From Nocardioides currus (GTDB taxonomy: Bacteria; Actinomycetota; Actinomycetes; Propionibacteriales; Nocardioidaceae): DNA of 64,000 nt. The stretch's first letter is position 1, and the number at the start of each line of letters is the position of its first letter. The notes below the pieces were generated by a model. It saw only the letters and a list, made by a program, of their open reading frames with translations. It had not been told where the DNA came from and searched no databases. A program made the position numbers and the translations under genes. The stretch spans positions 254-64,253 of the forward strand of contig NZ_PYXZ01000002.1 of the NCBI RefSeq assembly GCF_003057875.1, in the 5' to 3' direction. Shown here one piece after another: positions 7,897 to 17,323 of the stretch.

Positions 7897-9024
7897 GTGA
7901 ACCGCTCTTCCAACCGCTTGGCCCTCGTCCCGGGTGCCGCTGCGCTCGCCCTCAGCATCTCGCTGACCGCATGTGGCGCCGGCAACGAGACCGACGCCAA
8001 CGCCGACTCGGGCTCGGACACCACCACCGAGACGGGCACCCTGTCCGGCGAGCTGAACGGCGCCGGCGCCTCCTCGCAGGAGAAGGCCATGGAGGCCTGG
8101 TCCGTCGGGTTCCAGGGCCTCAACCCCGACGTGACCCTCAACTACAACCCGCTCGGCTCGGGCGACGGTCGCACCCAGTTCATCGAGGGGGGCACGCTCT
8201 TCGCGGGCACCGACTCCTACTTCAGCGACGACGAGGGCGAGCTCACCGCCGCCAACGAGCGCTGCGGCACCGACATCATCGAGGTCCCGGCCTACGTCTC
8301 GCCGATCGCCGTGATGTTCAACCTCGACGGCGTCGACTCGCTCGACCTCGACGCCGACACGATCGCGCAGATCTTCGACCAGAAGATCACGACGTGGAAC
8401 GACCCGGCCATCGCCGACCAGAACCCCGATGCCGACCTGCCCGACACGCCGATCACCACCGTGCACCGCCAGGACGACTCGGGCACCACGAAGAACTTCA
8501 CCGACTACCTCGGCAAGGCCTCGAAGTCGTGGTCCTACGAGGCCGAGGACGCGTTCCCGGTCAAGGGCGGCGTCGCTGCCGAGGGCACCTCGGGTGTCGT
8601 CGCGGCCGTCACCAACGGCAAGGGCACCATCGGCTACGCCGACGACTCCCAGGTCAAGGACGCCGGCCTGTCGGTCGTCAACGTCAAGGTCGGTGACGAG
8701 TACGTCGCCCCGTCCGCCGAGGCCGCCGCCAAGGTCGTCGCCGTCTCGCCCGCCGCCGAGGGTCGCAGCGACACCGACATGGCCGTCGACGTGGACCGCA
8801 CCACCACGGAGGCCGGCGCCTACCCGGTGATCCTGCTGTCCTACCTGGTCGCCTGCCAGACCTACGACACGGCGGAGGACGCCGACCTGGTGAAGGGCTT
8901 CCTCGAGTACGTCGTCTCCGACGAGGGCCAGGCCGCCGCCGCCGAGAACGCCGGCTCGGCTCCCCTCGACGCCGACACCGCCAGCCGGGCGCAGGAGATC
9001 GTCGGCGCGATCGCCGCGAAGTAG
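7897..9024 (+). CDS. pstS: Phosphate ABC transporter substrate-binding lipoprotein
   Basis: A 375-residue lipoprotein: N-terminal signal with lipobox LTAC (Cys at about residue 26), a Thr/Asp/Ser linker, then the PstS periplasmic-binding fold. It captures phosphate outside the membrane and delivers it to PstC/PstA. Phosphate-loop features include NGAGAS near the N-terminal lobe and an RQDDSGTTKNF segment. The GTG at 7897 follows CAGGAG. It heads the pst operon, is preceded by a PHO box and is separated from pstC by a strong hairpin. Confidence 0.95.
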   Translation: MNRSSNRLALVPGAAALALSISLTACGAGNETDANADSGSDTTTETGTLSGELNGAGASSQEKAMEAWSVGFQGLNPDVTLNYNPLGSGDGRTQFIEGGTLFAGTDSYFSDDEGELTAANERCGTDIIEVPAYVSPIAVMFNLDGVDSLDLDADTIAQIFDQKITTWNDPAIADQNPDADLPDTPITTVHRQDDSGTTKNFTDYLGKASKSWSYEAEDAFPVKGGVAAEGTSGVVAAVTNGKGTIGYADDSQVKDAGLSVVNVKVGDEYVAPSAEAAAKVVAVSPAAEGRSDTDMAVDVDRTTTEAGAYPVILLSYLVACQTYDTAEDADLVKGFLEYVVSDEGQAAAAENAGSAPLDADTASRAQEIVGAIAAK

Positions 9025-9037
9025 CTCCACCTGTCAC

Positions 9038-9074
9038 CCTGTGCGGCGGGCCGTCTCCCGGCCCGCCGCACAGG
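9038..9074 (+). terminator. pstS-pstC intercistronic hairpin
   Basis: A perfect 16-bp stem (CCTGTGCGGCGGGCCG and its complement) with a 5-nt loop sits 14 nt after the pstS stop. No T tract follows. It probably attenuates readthrough or protects the pstS mRNA 3' end, giving more PstS than channel subunits. Confidence 0.75.
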
Positions 9075-9109
9075 TGCACCTCCTGATCTGACTAGCGAGG
9101 GAACCCCCG

Positions 9110-10054
9110 TTGTCTTCCACCCCCTTGACCGCCCCGCCGCAGGAGTCCGCGCCCACGCAGACCGGTGACCGGGTCTTCTCCGGCATCTCGCGCGCCGCCG
9201 GGCTCGTCATCCTGGCCGCGCTGGCCGGGGTCTTCATCTTCTTGTCCATCGAGGGCATCCCCGGCCTGTTCCAGGACGAGGGCGCCTACAAGGGCAACGG
9301 CAACTTCCTCGGGTACGTCGACACGCTGCTGTTCGGCACGGTCCTCTCGGCCACCATCGCGGTGCTCGTGGCCGTGCCGCTCGCGTTCGGCATCGCCCTG
9401 GTCGTCAGCCACTACGCCCCCACGTGGATCGCCGGGCCGGTCGCGTCCATCATCGACCTGCTCGCCGCCGTACCCTCCGTCGTCTTCGGGCTGTGGGGCA
9501 TCAACGTCTTCGCCCCGAAGATGGTCCCGATCTACGTGTGGCTGGAGGAGAACCTCGGCTTCCTGCCGTTCTTCAAGGCCCCGGTCAACCCGGTTGGCAC
9601 CACCATCCTGACCGCCGGCCTGGTGCTGGCGATCATGATCCTGCCGATCATCACCGCGATCTCGCGCGAGGTCTTCAACCAGACGCCGGTCCTGCACGAG
9701 GAGGCCGCCCTGGCCCTCGGTGCGACCCGCTGGGAGATGATCCGGCTCGCGGTCTTCCCGTACGCCAGGTCCGGCATGGTCTCGGCCGTGATGCTCGGCC
9801 TCGGCCGCGCGCTCGGGGAGACGATGGCGGTGGCCATGGTGCTCTCGGGCGCCGGCGGCATCTCCTTCAACCTGATCGGGACCTCCAACCCGACCAGCAT
9901 CGCGGCCAACATCGCCTCGCAGTACAAGGAGAACACCCCGGCCACGCTGCACATCCTGATCGCGACCGGCCTGGTCCTCTTCATCGTGACCTTCCTGGTC
10001 AACTTCGCCGCCCGATGGATCGTGGCGCGCAACGAACGGAAGCTGACCCGATGA
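9110..10054 (+). CDS. pstC: Phosphate ABC transporter permease PstC
   Basis: A 314-residue inner-membrane subunit with about six transmembrane helices. The ABC permease EAA loop is visible as HEEAALALGATRWEMIRLAVFP, whose Gly contacts PstB. With PstA it forms the phosphate channel. The start is a TTG at 9110 with GAGGGA 7 nt upstream. Its stop overlaps the ATG of a 25-codon ORF (ATGA). Confidence 0.95.
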   Translation: MSSTPLTAPPQESAPTQTGDRVFSGISRAAGLVILAALAGVFIFLSIEGIPGLFQDEGAYKGNGNFLGYVDTLLFGTVLSATIAVLVAVPLAFGIALVVSHYAPTWIAGPVASIIDLLAAVPSVVFGLWGINVFAPKMVPIYVWLEENLGFLPFFKAPVNPVGTTILTAGLVLAIMILPIITAISREVFNQTPVLHEEAALALGATRWEMIRLAVFPYARSGMVSAVMLGLGRALGETMAVAMVLSGAGGISFNLIGTSNPTSIAANIASQYKENTPATLHILIATGLVLFIVTFLVNFAARWIVARNERKLTR

Positions 10055-10128
10055 ACCACCCCGCGAACTTCTCGTTCTCCCCCGCTTCGCTCCTCCGCCC
10101 GACAACTTCGAGGGGACCCCGGTCATGA
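10051..10128 (+). CDS. Micro-ORF bridging pstC and pstA (25 aa)
   Basis: This frame starts in an ATGA overlap with the pstC stop and ends in an ATGA overlap with the pstA start, filling the whole 70-nt gap. A weak RBS (GGAAG) lies 8 nt before its ATG. The peptide begins MNHPANFSFSPASLL and resembles nothing I know. It may exist only to carry ribosomes from pstC to pstA. Translation is inferred from the architecture. Confidence 0.4.
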   Translation: MNHPANFSFSPASLLRPTTSRGPRS

Positions 10129-11192
10129 GCCTCGACACCGCGCCGGACCTGGCGCCCGCGCCGACCATCCCGCTGACCCACGCCCGCCTGCCCCGCTGGG
10201 CGCCGGCGCTGGTCGCCGTGGTCACGATCGCTGCGGCGGGACTCCTCCCGCTGCTGCTCGGCTGGGGATTCGTGGCGTGGGTCCTGGTCTCCGTCGTCCT
10301 CTTCATCGCCGGCCTGACCATCTGGTCGGCCGTCGTCGAGACCCGCCGCTCGGCGATCGACCGGATGGTCACGTCCCTGGTGTGGACGGCGTTCGGCATC
10401 GCGCTCGTGCCGCTGGTCTCGCTGCTGTGGACCGTGATCTCCAAGGGCGCGCCGCACGTCAACGGCACGTTCCTCACGTTCTCGGCGTTCCGCACCAGCC
10501 TCGACCAGCCGATCGGGATCTACCACGCGATCATCGGCACGCTGGTCATCACCATCTGCGCGGCGGTCATCTCGGTGCCGACCGGCATCTTCGCGGCGAT
10601 CTACCTGGTGGAGTACGGCAAGGGCAACAAGCTCGCCCGCGGGATCACCTTCCTGGTCGACGTGATGACCGGCATCCCCTCGATCGTCGCCGGTCTCTTC
10701 GCCTTCTCGATGTTCACCGCCTTCTTCGGCGCGGGCTACCGCGCCGGCATCGGCGGCGCGGTCGCGCTGTCGCTGCTGATGATCCCGATCGTGGTCCGCT
10801 CGACCGAGGAGATGCTGCGGCTCGTCCCGAACGACCTGCGCGAGGCGGCGTACGCCCTGGGGACGCCGAAGTGGCGCACGATCACCAAGGTCGTGCTCCG
10901 CACGTCGCTGGGCGGCATCATCACCGGGGTGACCCTGGCGACCGCGCGCATCATCGGCGAGACCGCGCCGCTGCTGCTGATCGCGGGCCTGACCACGCGG
11001 ACCAACACGAACCCCTTCGACGGGTTCATGACCACGGTCCCGGTCTTCATCTACTCGCAGTTCGCCAAGGGCACCAAGGCGGACTTCGACCTCGCCTGGG
11101 GCGCCGCCCTCGTCCTCGTAGTCATCGTGCTGCTGCTCAACATCGCGGCGCGCGTCATCGGCAAGATCTTTGCGCCCAAGACCGGGCGCTGA
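10125..11192 (+). CDS. pstA: Phosphate ABC transporter permease PstA
   Basis: The 355-residue partner of PstC. Residues ~25-70 hold two extra N-terminal helices, followed by six helices of the permease core. The EAA loop reads REAAYALGTPKWRTITKVVL. It carries its own GAGGGG before ATG 10125. It is longer than typical PstA (about 280-300 residues) because of the N-terminal helices, a form I take to be common in actinobacteria. Confidence 0.94.
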   Translation: MSLDTAPDLAPAPTIPLTHARLPRWAPALVAVVTIAAAGLLPLLLGWGFVAWVLVSVVLFIAGLTIWSAVVETRRSAIDRMVTSLVWTAFGIALVPLVSLLWTVISKGAPHVNGTFLTFSAFRTSLDQPIGIYHAIIGTLVITICAAVISVPTGIFAAIYLVEYGKGNKLARGITFLVDVMTGIPSIVAGLFAFSMFTAFFGAGYRAGIGGAVALSLLMIPIVVRSTEEMLRLVPNDLREAAYALGTPKWRTITKVVLRTSLGGIITGVTLATARIIGETAPLLLIAGLTTRTNTNPFDGFMTTVPVFIYSQFAKGTKADFDLAWGAALVLVVIVLLLNIAARVIGKIFAPKTGR

Positions 11193-11210
11193 AGGAGCTA
11201 GGAACACACC

Positions 11211-11990
<780 letters not shown>

Positions 11991-12021
11991 TCCTTGGTCC
12001 GTGTGGTGGGGTAGTCCATGG

Positions 12022-12060
12022 CAAACGGACCCCGGTTCGGGGGTTCCGTGGGTCCGTTTG
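12022..12060 (+). terminator. Terminator of the pst operon
   Basis: Inverted repeat CAAACGGACCC (12022-12032) and GGGTCCGTTTG (12050-12060) with a GC-rich loop that can fold further. It ends in TTTG. Confidence 0.8.
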
Positions 12061-12102
12061 TCTCGGGGTGCCCCATCCGCCCGGTCGTCTGCGGCGCCGG
12101 CG

Positions 12103-12153
12103 CCATCCGTCATGCGAAGGCGCAGCGATGCGTCGGTGTTCGTATGATGGGTC
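12103..12153 (+). repeat. Left palindromic element of the first AbiEi-type locus
   Basis: A ~51-nt imperfect palindrome starts CCATCCGTCATGCG and ends CGTATGATGGGT, with an inner CGCA-GCGA-TGCG hairpin. The same two ends, in the same orientation, recur at 13221-13276 beyond the gene. Together with the terminator before it, this fills the 12000-12243 gap; I see no gene there. Confidence 0.6.
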
Positions 12154-12243
12154 GTGGGCTCAGGCGGGTGGTGTGGGTCGCGAGACGCTCACAGGCGCGG
12201 TGTCGCCCGCTGACTCCACAGGCCTCGCCCGCCGACGAACGGG

Positions 12244-13251
12244 ATGTCGGAGGTCGACCGGATTGTCGTCGGCATGGACGGACGACGCGGTCAGCGGACC
12301 GCCACGATGCGACGGGCGCGACGCGCCATGGTCGACGCGCTCGCTGCCAGCCAGGACGGGCTGGTGTCGCGGAGGCAGGTGCTGGCGCTCGGGCTGAGCC
12401 GAGCGGAGATCCGCGCGAACGTGAGCGCTCGCCGGTGGCAGCTGGTGGGGCGGCACGTCGTCTGCGTGCACTGCGGGCCGCTCGTCGAGCGTGCGCCACT
12501 GTGGGTCGCAGTGCTCTCCGTCGGGCCACGGGCTCAGCTCGACGGCGCCTCGTCGCTGCTGGCCGCGGGGCTGAAGGGCTACACGGTGGACGTGCACAGG
12601 GTCTCCGTCCCGCGGGGTGCCCGGACCTTCCGCGGTGCCGGCGTCGACATACGACAGACGAGGCGCTGGTCAGAGGATGACCTCGTGCCTGTGGGCATCC
12701 CTCGCACACGCAACGAGGTGGCGGCCGTGCGCGGGGCGCTCTGGGCCCGCAGCGACAAGCAGGCGGCCCTGCTGCTCGCGATGGCTGTCCAGCAGGGGGT
12801 CGCGCCCGCAGATCGGATCGGGCGCGAGCTGCTGAGGATCAGGAAGGCGCCGCGGTTGGCGTTCCTGCGGCTCATCGTCGGCGACCTCCTCGACGGAGCC
12901 CACAGCCTCGCGGAACTGGACTTCGCTGCGGAGTGCCGGCGGCGCGGGCTGCCCGAGCCCACGCGTCAGGTGCTGCGACGAGGTCCGCGGAATAGCTACT
13001 ACCTCGACGTGTGCTAGGAGGAGTGGGGCGTCGTGGTGGAGATCGACGGCATCCACCACACGTGGGCGCCCCAGGTAGTGCCCGACGCCCTGCGCCAGAA
13101 CGAGGTGACCCTCCAGCGACACGTCGTGCTCCGCCTCCCGGTGCTTGGGCTGCGGCTCGCTCCCGACGAGTTCTTCGACCAGGTCGAGCGGGCGCTGGTC
13201 GGGGCGGGCCTGCCGGGCCGGCCATCCGTCGTGCGGACCGGGACCGGTTGA
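12244..13251 (+). pseudogene. AbiEi-domain / DUF559-type nuclease gene with in-frame TAG
   Basis: The N-terminal half (best start ATG 12307) looks like a type IV antitoxin AbiEi-like winged helix: DALAASQDGLVSRRQVL and a wing with RRWQLVGRHVVCVH. The C-terminal end is a DUF559/Vsr-like PD-(D/E)xK nuclease domain, with VVVEIDGIHH and a later QRHVVLRLPV strand. A TAG at 13015-13017 splits the reading frame in the middle of the nuclease core (LDVC-stop-EEWGVVVEIDG). The frame continues correctly after it. Trp is the usual residue there, so TGG to TAG is the simplest cause. With the stop the protein is 257 residues and lacks the catalytic acidic residues. Function of the family is unsettled: antitoxin, defence and selfish roles are all possible. 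Confidence 0.8.
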
Positions 13252-13276
13252 TGCGGATCCGTATGACGGATGCCGC
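13221..13276 (+). repeat. Right palindromic element of the first AbiEi-type locus
   Basis: ATCCGTCGTGCGGA pairs with TCCGTATGACGGAT (14 pairs, two G-T), with an inner CCGG-GA-CCGG hairpin. The element covers the last codons and stop of the broken gene. Its ends match the left element at 12103-12153. Confidence 0.65.
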
Positions 13277-13298
13277 GGGGGAGGCGGGGGAGGCGGGG

Positions 13299-14294
13299 TC
13301 AGGGGAGGAAGATCGCGGCGACCCAGTAGGTGAGCGCGGCAGCGAGGCCGGCGGCCGGGAAGGTGAGCACCCAGGCGGTCAGGATCGACTTGGCCACGCC
13401 CCAGCGGACGGCGGAGAGGCGCTTGGTGGCGCCGACGCCCATCACCGCGGAAGTGATGGTGTGGGTCGTGGAGATGGGGGCCTCGAAGACGTACGACGTC
13501 GTGTAGAGCACGGAGGCGGCGACCGACTCGGCGGCGAAGCCGCGGGGCGGGTCGAGGTGGATGATGCGGCGGCCCAGGGTGCGCATGATGCGCCACCCGC
13601 CCGACCAGGTGCCGAGCGAGATCGCGGTGGCCGCGGCGCCGATGACCCACAGGGGGAGGCCGTCGGACTCGGCGACGTACCCGCCGGTGAGGAGGGCCAG
13701 GAAGATGACGCCCATCGTCTTCTGGGCGTCCTGGAGGCCGTGGCCCAGCGCCATGGCGCCGGCGGAGATGGTCTGCGCGACCTTGAAGCCGCGGTTGGCC
13801 CGCGACGGGTTGGCATTGCGGAACATCCACATGATCGCGAGCATCACCGCGAAGCCGAGGCTGAACGCCACCAGCGGCGAGATCAGCATCGGGAGCACGA
13901 CCTTCTCGATCACGACGTCCCAGTGGGCCGTGGCGCCGGCGGCGAGCGCCGCGCCGACCAGGCCGCCGATGAGGGCGTGCGAGGAGGAGGAGGGGAGGCC
14001 GTAGTACCACGTGGTGAGGTTCCACGCGATCGCGCCGACGAGCCCGCACATCACGATCACCAGGCCGTGGCTGCCGACCCCGGGGTCGATCGTGTCGGAG
14101 ACCGTGTGGGCCACCTTCTGGCCCAGGAACGCGCCCACGAAGTTCATGACCGCGGCCATGGCCAGCGCGACCTTGGGGGTCAGCGCTCCGGTGGAGACCG
14201 ACGTGGCGATCGCGTTGGCAGCGTCATGGAACCCGTTGGTGTAGTCGAACACCAGGGCCACGACGACGACCGCGATGATGATCGCGATTTCCAT
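13299..14294 (-). CDS. pit: Low-affinity inorganic phosphate transporter Pit
   Basis: This 331-residue, roughly ten-helix membrane protein has the PiT family signatures GFHDAANAIATSVSTGAL near the N terminus, GLPSSSSHALIGG in the first half and PISTTHTITSAVMGVG in the second. It imports metal-phosphate complexes driven by the proton gradient. The ATG at 14294 is 6 nt after the DUF47 gene, its usual partner, so the two form an operon. The position beside pstSCAB and ppk makes this a phosphate cluster. Confidence 0.95.
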   Translation of the reverse strand: MEIAIIIAVVVVALVFDYTNGFHDAANAIATSVSTGALTPKVALAMAAVMNFVGAFLGQKVAHTVSDTIDPGVGSHGLVIVMCGLVGAIAWNLTTWYYGLPSSSSHALIGGLVGAALAAGATAHWDVVIEKVVLPMLISPLVAFSLGFAVMLAIMWMFRNANPSRANRGFKVAQTISAGAMALGHGLQDAQKTMGVIFLALLTGGYVAESDGLPLWVIGAAATAISLGTWSGGWRIMRTLGRRIIHLDPPRGFAAESVAASVLYTTSYVFEAPISTTHTITSAVMGVGATKRLSAVRWGVAKSILTAWVLTFPAAGLAAALTYWVAAIFLP

Positions 14295-14300
14295 CGGGGG

Positions 14301-14918
14301 TCAGGACTCCTTGACGGCGATCTGCTCCAGGATGTTCGCGACGCGCTCGAAGGCGTCGATGGCGCCTTCGAGGGACTCCACGATGTCCTTGAGCTTGATG
14401 ACTTCCATGGCCTTGTAGTCGCCGTTGAACAGGTTGGCCAGGATGCGGCGGTAGGACTTGTCCCCGGCGTTCTCGAGGCGGTTGATCTCGATCCAGTACT
14501 CGTCGAGCGCGCTCATCGTCGCCAGGCTCGGCATCGCCTCGACCGTGAGGTCGGCGCACCGCTGGAGCACCTCGACCTGCTCGGAGGTCTCGGCGGGCAG
14601 GGTGGTGACGCCGTACAGCAGGACCAGGTCCACGGCCTCGTCCATCATGTCCATCACGTCGTCGAGCGCCGAGGCGAGGGCGTAGATGTCCTCGCGGTCG
14701 AACGGCGTCACGAACGTCGAGTTGACGCGCTTGACGATGGCGTGGGTCGTCTCGTCGGCGGCGTGCTCGGCATCGCGCATGCGCTGGGCGATGCTCTCGC
14801 GATCACCGCCGTCGCCGAGCATCTCGGCAAGCAGCTGCGAGCCCACCACGAGGTGTGCGGCGGATTCACTGAACAGGTCGTAGAAGGACGCGTCGACGGG
14901 CCGGAACTTCAAACGCAC
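14301..14918 (-). CDS. DUF47 (PhoU-like) Pit accessory protein
   Basis: A 205-residue all-helical protein of the DUF47/PhoU-like family, usually encoded directly before pit and needed for or regulating Pit activity. Metal-binding-like acidic helices appear as DREDIYALASALDDVMDMMDE and ENAGDKSYR. The GTG at 14918 (VRLKFRPVDASFYDLF) is the family-typical start with GGAG upstream; the longer frame to 14954 adds residues with no RBS. It leads the pit operon. Confidence 0.9.
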   Translation of the reverse strand: MRLKFRPVDASFYDLFSESAAHLVVGSQLLAEMLGDGGDRESIAQRMRDAEHAADETTHAIVKRVNSTFVTPFDREDIYALASALDDVMDMMDEAVDLVLLYGVTTLPAETSEQVEVLQRCADLTVEAMPSLATMSALDEYWIEINRLENAGDKSYRRILANLFNGDYKAMEVIKLKDIVESLEGAIDAFERVANILEQIAVKES

Positions 14919-14925
14919 GGAGAAC

Positions 14926-14947
14926 TCCGAATGAGGGGGGCGTGAAC
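14926..14947 (-). promoter_or_regulatory. Possible PHO-box pair before DUF47-pit
   Basis: Reading the minus strand, GTTCACGCCCC then CCTCATTCGGA form two 11-nt units resembling the PHO box, the first better than the second. They end 7 nt before the start codon, so binding here would more likely block than activate. Confidence 0.35.
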
Positions 14948-15017
14948 GATCCACATGCTAGGGGGTAGGTCGCCACACGCCGCAAACCAGCAAGACAGCG
15001 GGGGGTACGGCGATGCG

Positions 15018-17252
15018 CTAGCGCCGCCTGCGCTGCAGCTCGATCAGGCGCTCCTGGAGATGCACGTCACCCTCGTTCAGGTGCCACTCGCCGGCGCTGT
15101 CGAGCTCCCACGCGATGGTCCCGGGGCTGAACGCGAGGTCGAGGAGCCCGCCCACGGCACCCACGTTGGGCCCCTCCGGCAGGCGCACGAGCACCTCGAC
15201 GCGGCGGTCGAGGTTGCGGTGCATCATGTCCGCCGACCCGATCCAGGCCAGCGGGTCGCCGTCGTTGACGAACCAGAAGACCCGGCTGTGCTCGAGGAAG
15301 CGGCCCAGGATCGAGCGCACGTGGATGGTCTCCGACAGGCCGGGCACGCCGGGGCGCAGCGCGCAGATCCCGCGCACCAGCAGGTCGACGGACACGCCGG
15401 CCTGCGAGGCGAGGTAGAGCGCGTCGATGATCGCCTCGTCGACGATCGAGTTGGCCTTGATCCGGATGCCCGAGGGCCGCCCGGCCTGGTGGTTGGCGAT
15501 CTCGGCGTGGATCTGCGACACCAGGCCGTCGCGGACGCTGTCGGGCGCGACCAGCAGGCCGTCGTACGTCGTGTTGCGGCTGATCCCCGAGAGGTTGTTG
15601 AACAGGTGGGCGACGTCCTCGCCGACGGCCGTGTCGGCGGTCAGCAGGCCGAGGTCCTCGTAGAGCCGGGCGGTCTTGGGGTTGTAGTTGCCGGTGCCGA
15701 TGTGGGTGTAGCGGCGGATGCCGTCGGGCTCGTCGCGCACCACCATCGACAGCTTGCAGTGGGTCTTGAGACCGACGAGGCCGTAGACCACGTGGCACCC
15801 GGCGTGCTCGAGCTTGCGGGCCCAGCGGATGTTGGCCTGCTCGTCGAAGCGGGCCTTGATCTCCACGATCACCAGCACCTGCTTGCCGGCCTCGGCCGCG
15901 TCGATGAGGGCGTCGATGATCGGGCTGTCGCCCGAGGTGCGGTAGAGCGTCTGCTTGATCGCCAGCACGTGCGGGTCGGCCGCGGCCTGCTCGACGAAGC
16001 GCTGCACCGACGTGGCGAACGAGTCGTAGGGGTGGTGGAGCAGCACGTCGTGGCGGCGCACGGAGTCGAAGACGTCCACCGGCTTGGCCGACTCCACCTC
16101 CGCGAGCTGGAAGTGGGTGGTGGGGACGAAGGTGGGGTACTTCAGGTCCTCGCGCGGCAGGTCGGCGATCGAGTGCAGTCCGCGCAGGTCGAGGGGGCCG
16201 GGCAGGCGCGAGACCTCCTCGCTGCTGACGCCCAGCTCGGAGACGAGCAGGTCGAGCACCTTGGGGTCGATCGACTCCTCGACCTCGAGGCGCACCGGCG
16301 GGCCGAACTTGCGCCGCAGGAGCTCCTTCTCGAGGGCCTTGAGCAGGTTCTCCGCGTCGTCCTCCTCGACCTCGAGGTCCTCGTTGCGGGTCACGCGGAA
16401 CGTGTGGGCCTGCAGCACCTCCATGCCCGGGAAGAGCTTCTTGAGGTGCTCGCCGATGACGTCCTCGAGCGGGACGAAGCGCTGGTTGCCGAGCGGGACG
16501 AAGCGGCCGAAGGTCTGCGGCACCTTGACGCGGGCGAAGTGCTCGGTGCCGGTCTTGGGGTGCCGCACGACGACCGCGAGGTTGAGCGAGAGCCCGGAGA
16601 TGTAGGGGAACGGGTGCGCCGGGTCGACGGCGAGCGGCGTCAGCACAGGGAAGATCCGCTCCTTGAAGAGCTTCTTGCAGATCTTCTGCTCCTCGCGGTC
16701 CAGCTCCGACCAGCGGACGATCTCGATCCCCTGGTCGCGCAGGTCGGGGATGACCTGCTCGTTGAAGACGCGCGCGTGCCGCTCCATCAGCTCGCGGCTG
16801 CCGGTCCACAGCTGCTCGAGCTGCTCGCGCGGCAGCAGGCCGCTCGCGGCGCGGACCGCGACACCGGCCGCGATCCGGCGCTTGAGGCCGGCGATGCGGA
16901 CCATGAAGAACTCGTCGAGGTTGCTGGCGAAGATCGCCAGGAACCGGGCCCGCTCGAGGAGCGGCAGGGAGGTGTTCTCGGCCAGCTCGAGGACGCGCTG
17001 GTTGAAGCGCAGCCACGACAGCTCGCGGTCGAGGAAGCGGTCGTCGAACTTCTCGACGGCGGCGATCTCCGCGGCGTCGGGGACGTAGGGCGGCTCGACG
17101 TCGAAGGTGTCGCTGGGGTGTCCGAAGGGCTCGGCGGTCGGACCGTCCTCGACGGAGGCGCCGACAGTGCTGGGGAGCCGGGTGCTCGGGGGAGTGGTGC
17201 TGGGGAGCATCGTGCTGGTGGGCGGCGTGCTGGCCACGGGTGCTTCGGACAT
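15018..17252 (-). CDS. ppk1: Polyphosphate kinase 1
   Basis: This 744-residue enzyme reversibly polymerises ATP gamma-phosphate into polyphosphate. The family order is visible: an N-terminal domain starting [21 protein letters not shown], a head domain, then two phospholipase-D-like catalytic domains. The catalytic His lies in [15 protein letters not shown], and a second conserved segment reads EHSRVFWF. The first ~70 residues are a Pro/Ser/Thr-rich extension not needed by the family. ATG 17252 was chosen because the longer frame crosses the divergent promoter. It is divergent from an esterase gene. Confidence 0.95.
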   Translation of the reverse strand: MSEAPVASTPPTSTMLPSTTPPSTRLPSTVGASVEDGPTAEPFGHPSDTFDVEPPYVPDAAEIAAVEKFDDRFLDRELSWLRFNQRVLELAENTSLPLLERARFLAIFASNLDEFFMVRIAGLKRRIAAGVAVRAASGLLPREQLEQLWTGSRELMERHARVFNEQVIPDLRDQGIEIVRWSELDREEQKICKKLFKERIFPVLTPLAVDPAHPFPYISGLSLNLAVVVRHPKTGTEHFARVKVPQTFGRFVPLGNQRFVPLEDVIGEHLKKLFPGMEVLQAHTFRVTRNEDLEVEEDDAENLLKALEKELLRRKFGPPVRLEVEESIDPKVLDLLVSELGVSSEEVSRLPGPLDLRGLHSIADLPREDLKYPTFVPTTHFQLAEVESAKPVDVFDSVRRHDVLLHHPYDSFATSVQRFVEQAAADPHVLAIKQTLYRTSGDSPIIDALIDAAEAGKQVLVIVEIKARFDEQANIRWARKLEHAGCHVVYGLVGLKTHCKLSMVVRDEPDGIRRYTHIGTGNYNPKTARLYEDLGLLTADTAVGEDVAHLFNNLSGISRNTTYDGLLVAPDSVRDGLVSQIHAEIANHQAGRPSGIRIKANSIVDEAIIDALYLASQAGVSVDLLVRGICALRPGVPGLSETIHVRSILGRFLEHSRVFWFVNDGDPLAWIGSADMMHRNLDRRVEVLVRLPEGPNVGAVGGLLDLAFSPGTIAWELDSAGEWHLNEGDVHLQERLIELQRRRR

Positions 17253-17323
17253 GTCGATCAGTCTGGCACCGGATCGTGAACGGCAGGTGTCGCACGCATC
17301 GGCGGTGCGTCTAGGTTGCTCGC

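Noticed and set aside
12018..12680. Plus-strand frame across the pst terminator and left palindrome
   Set aside because: Arg-rich product, overlaps the AbiEi-type gene in another frame, starts inside the terminator.
17271..17281. PHO box for ppk (GTTCACGATCC on minus strand)
   Set aside because: Only one unit; neighbours 11 nt on either side do not match, so it is below what I would call a site.
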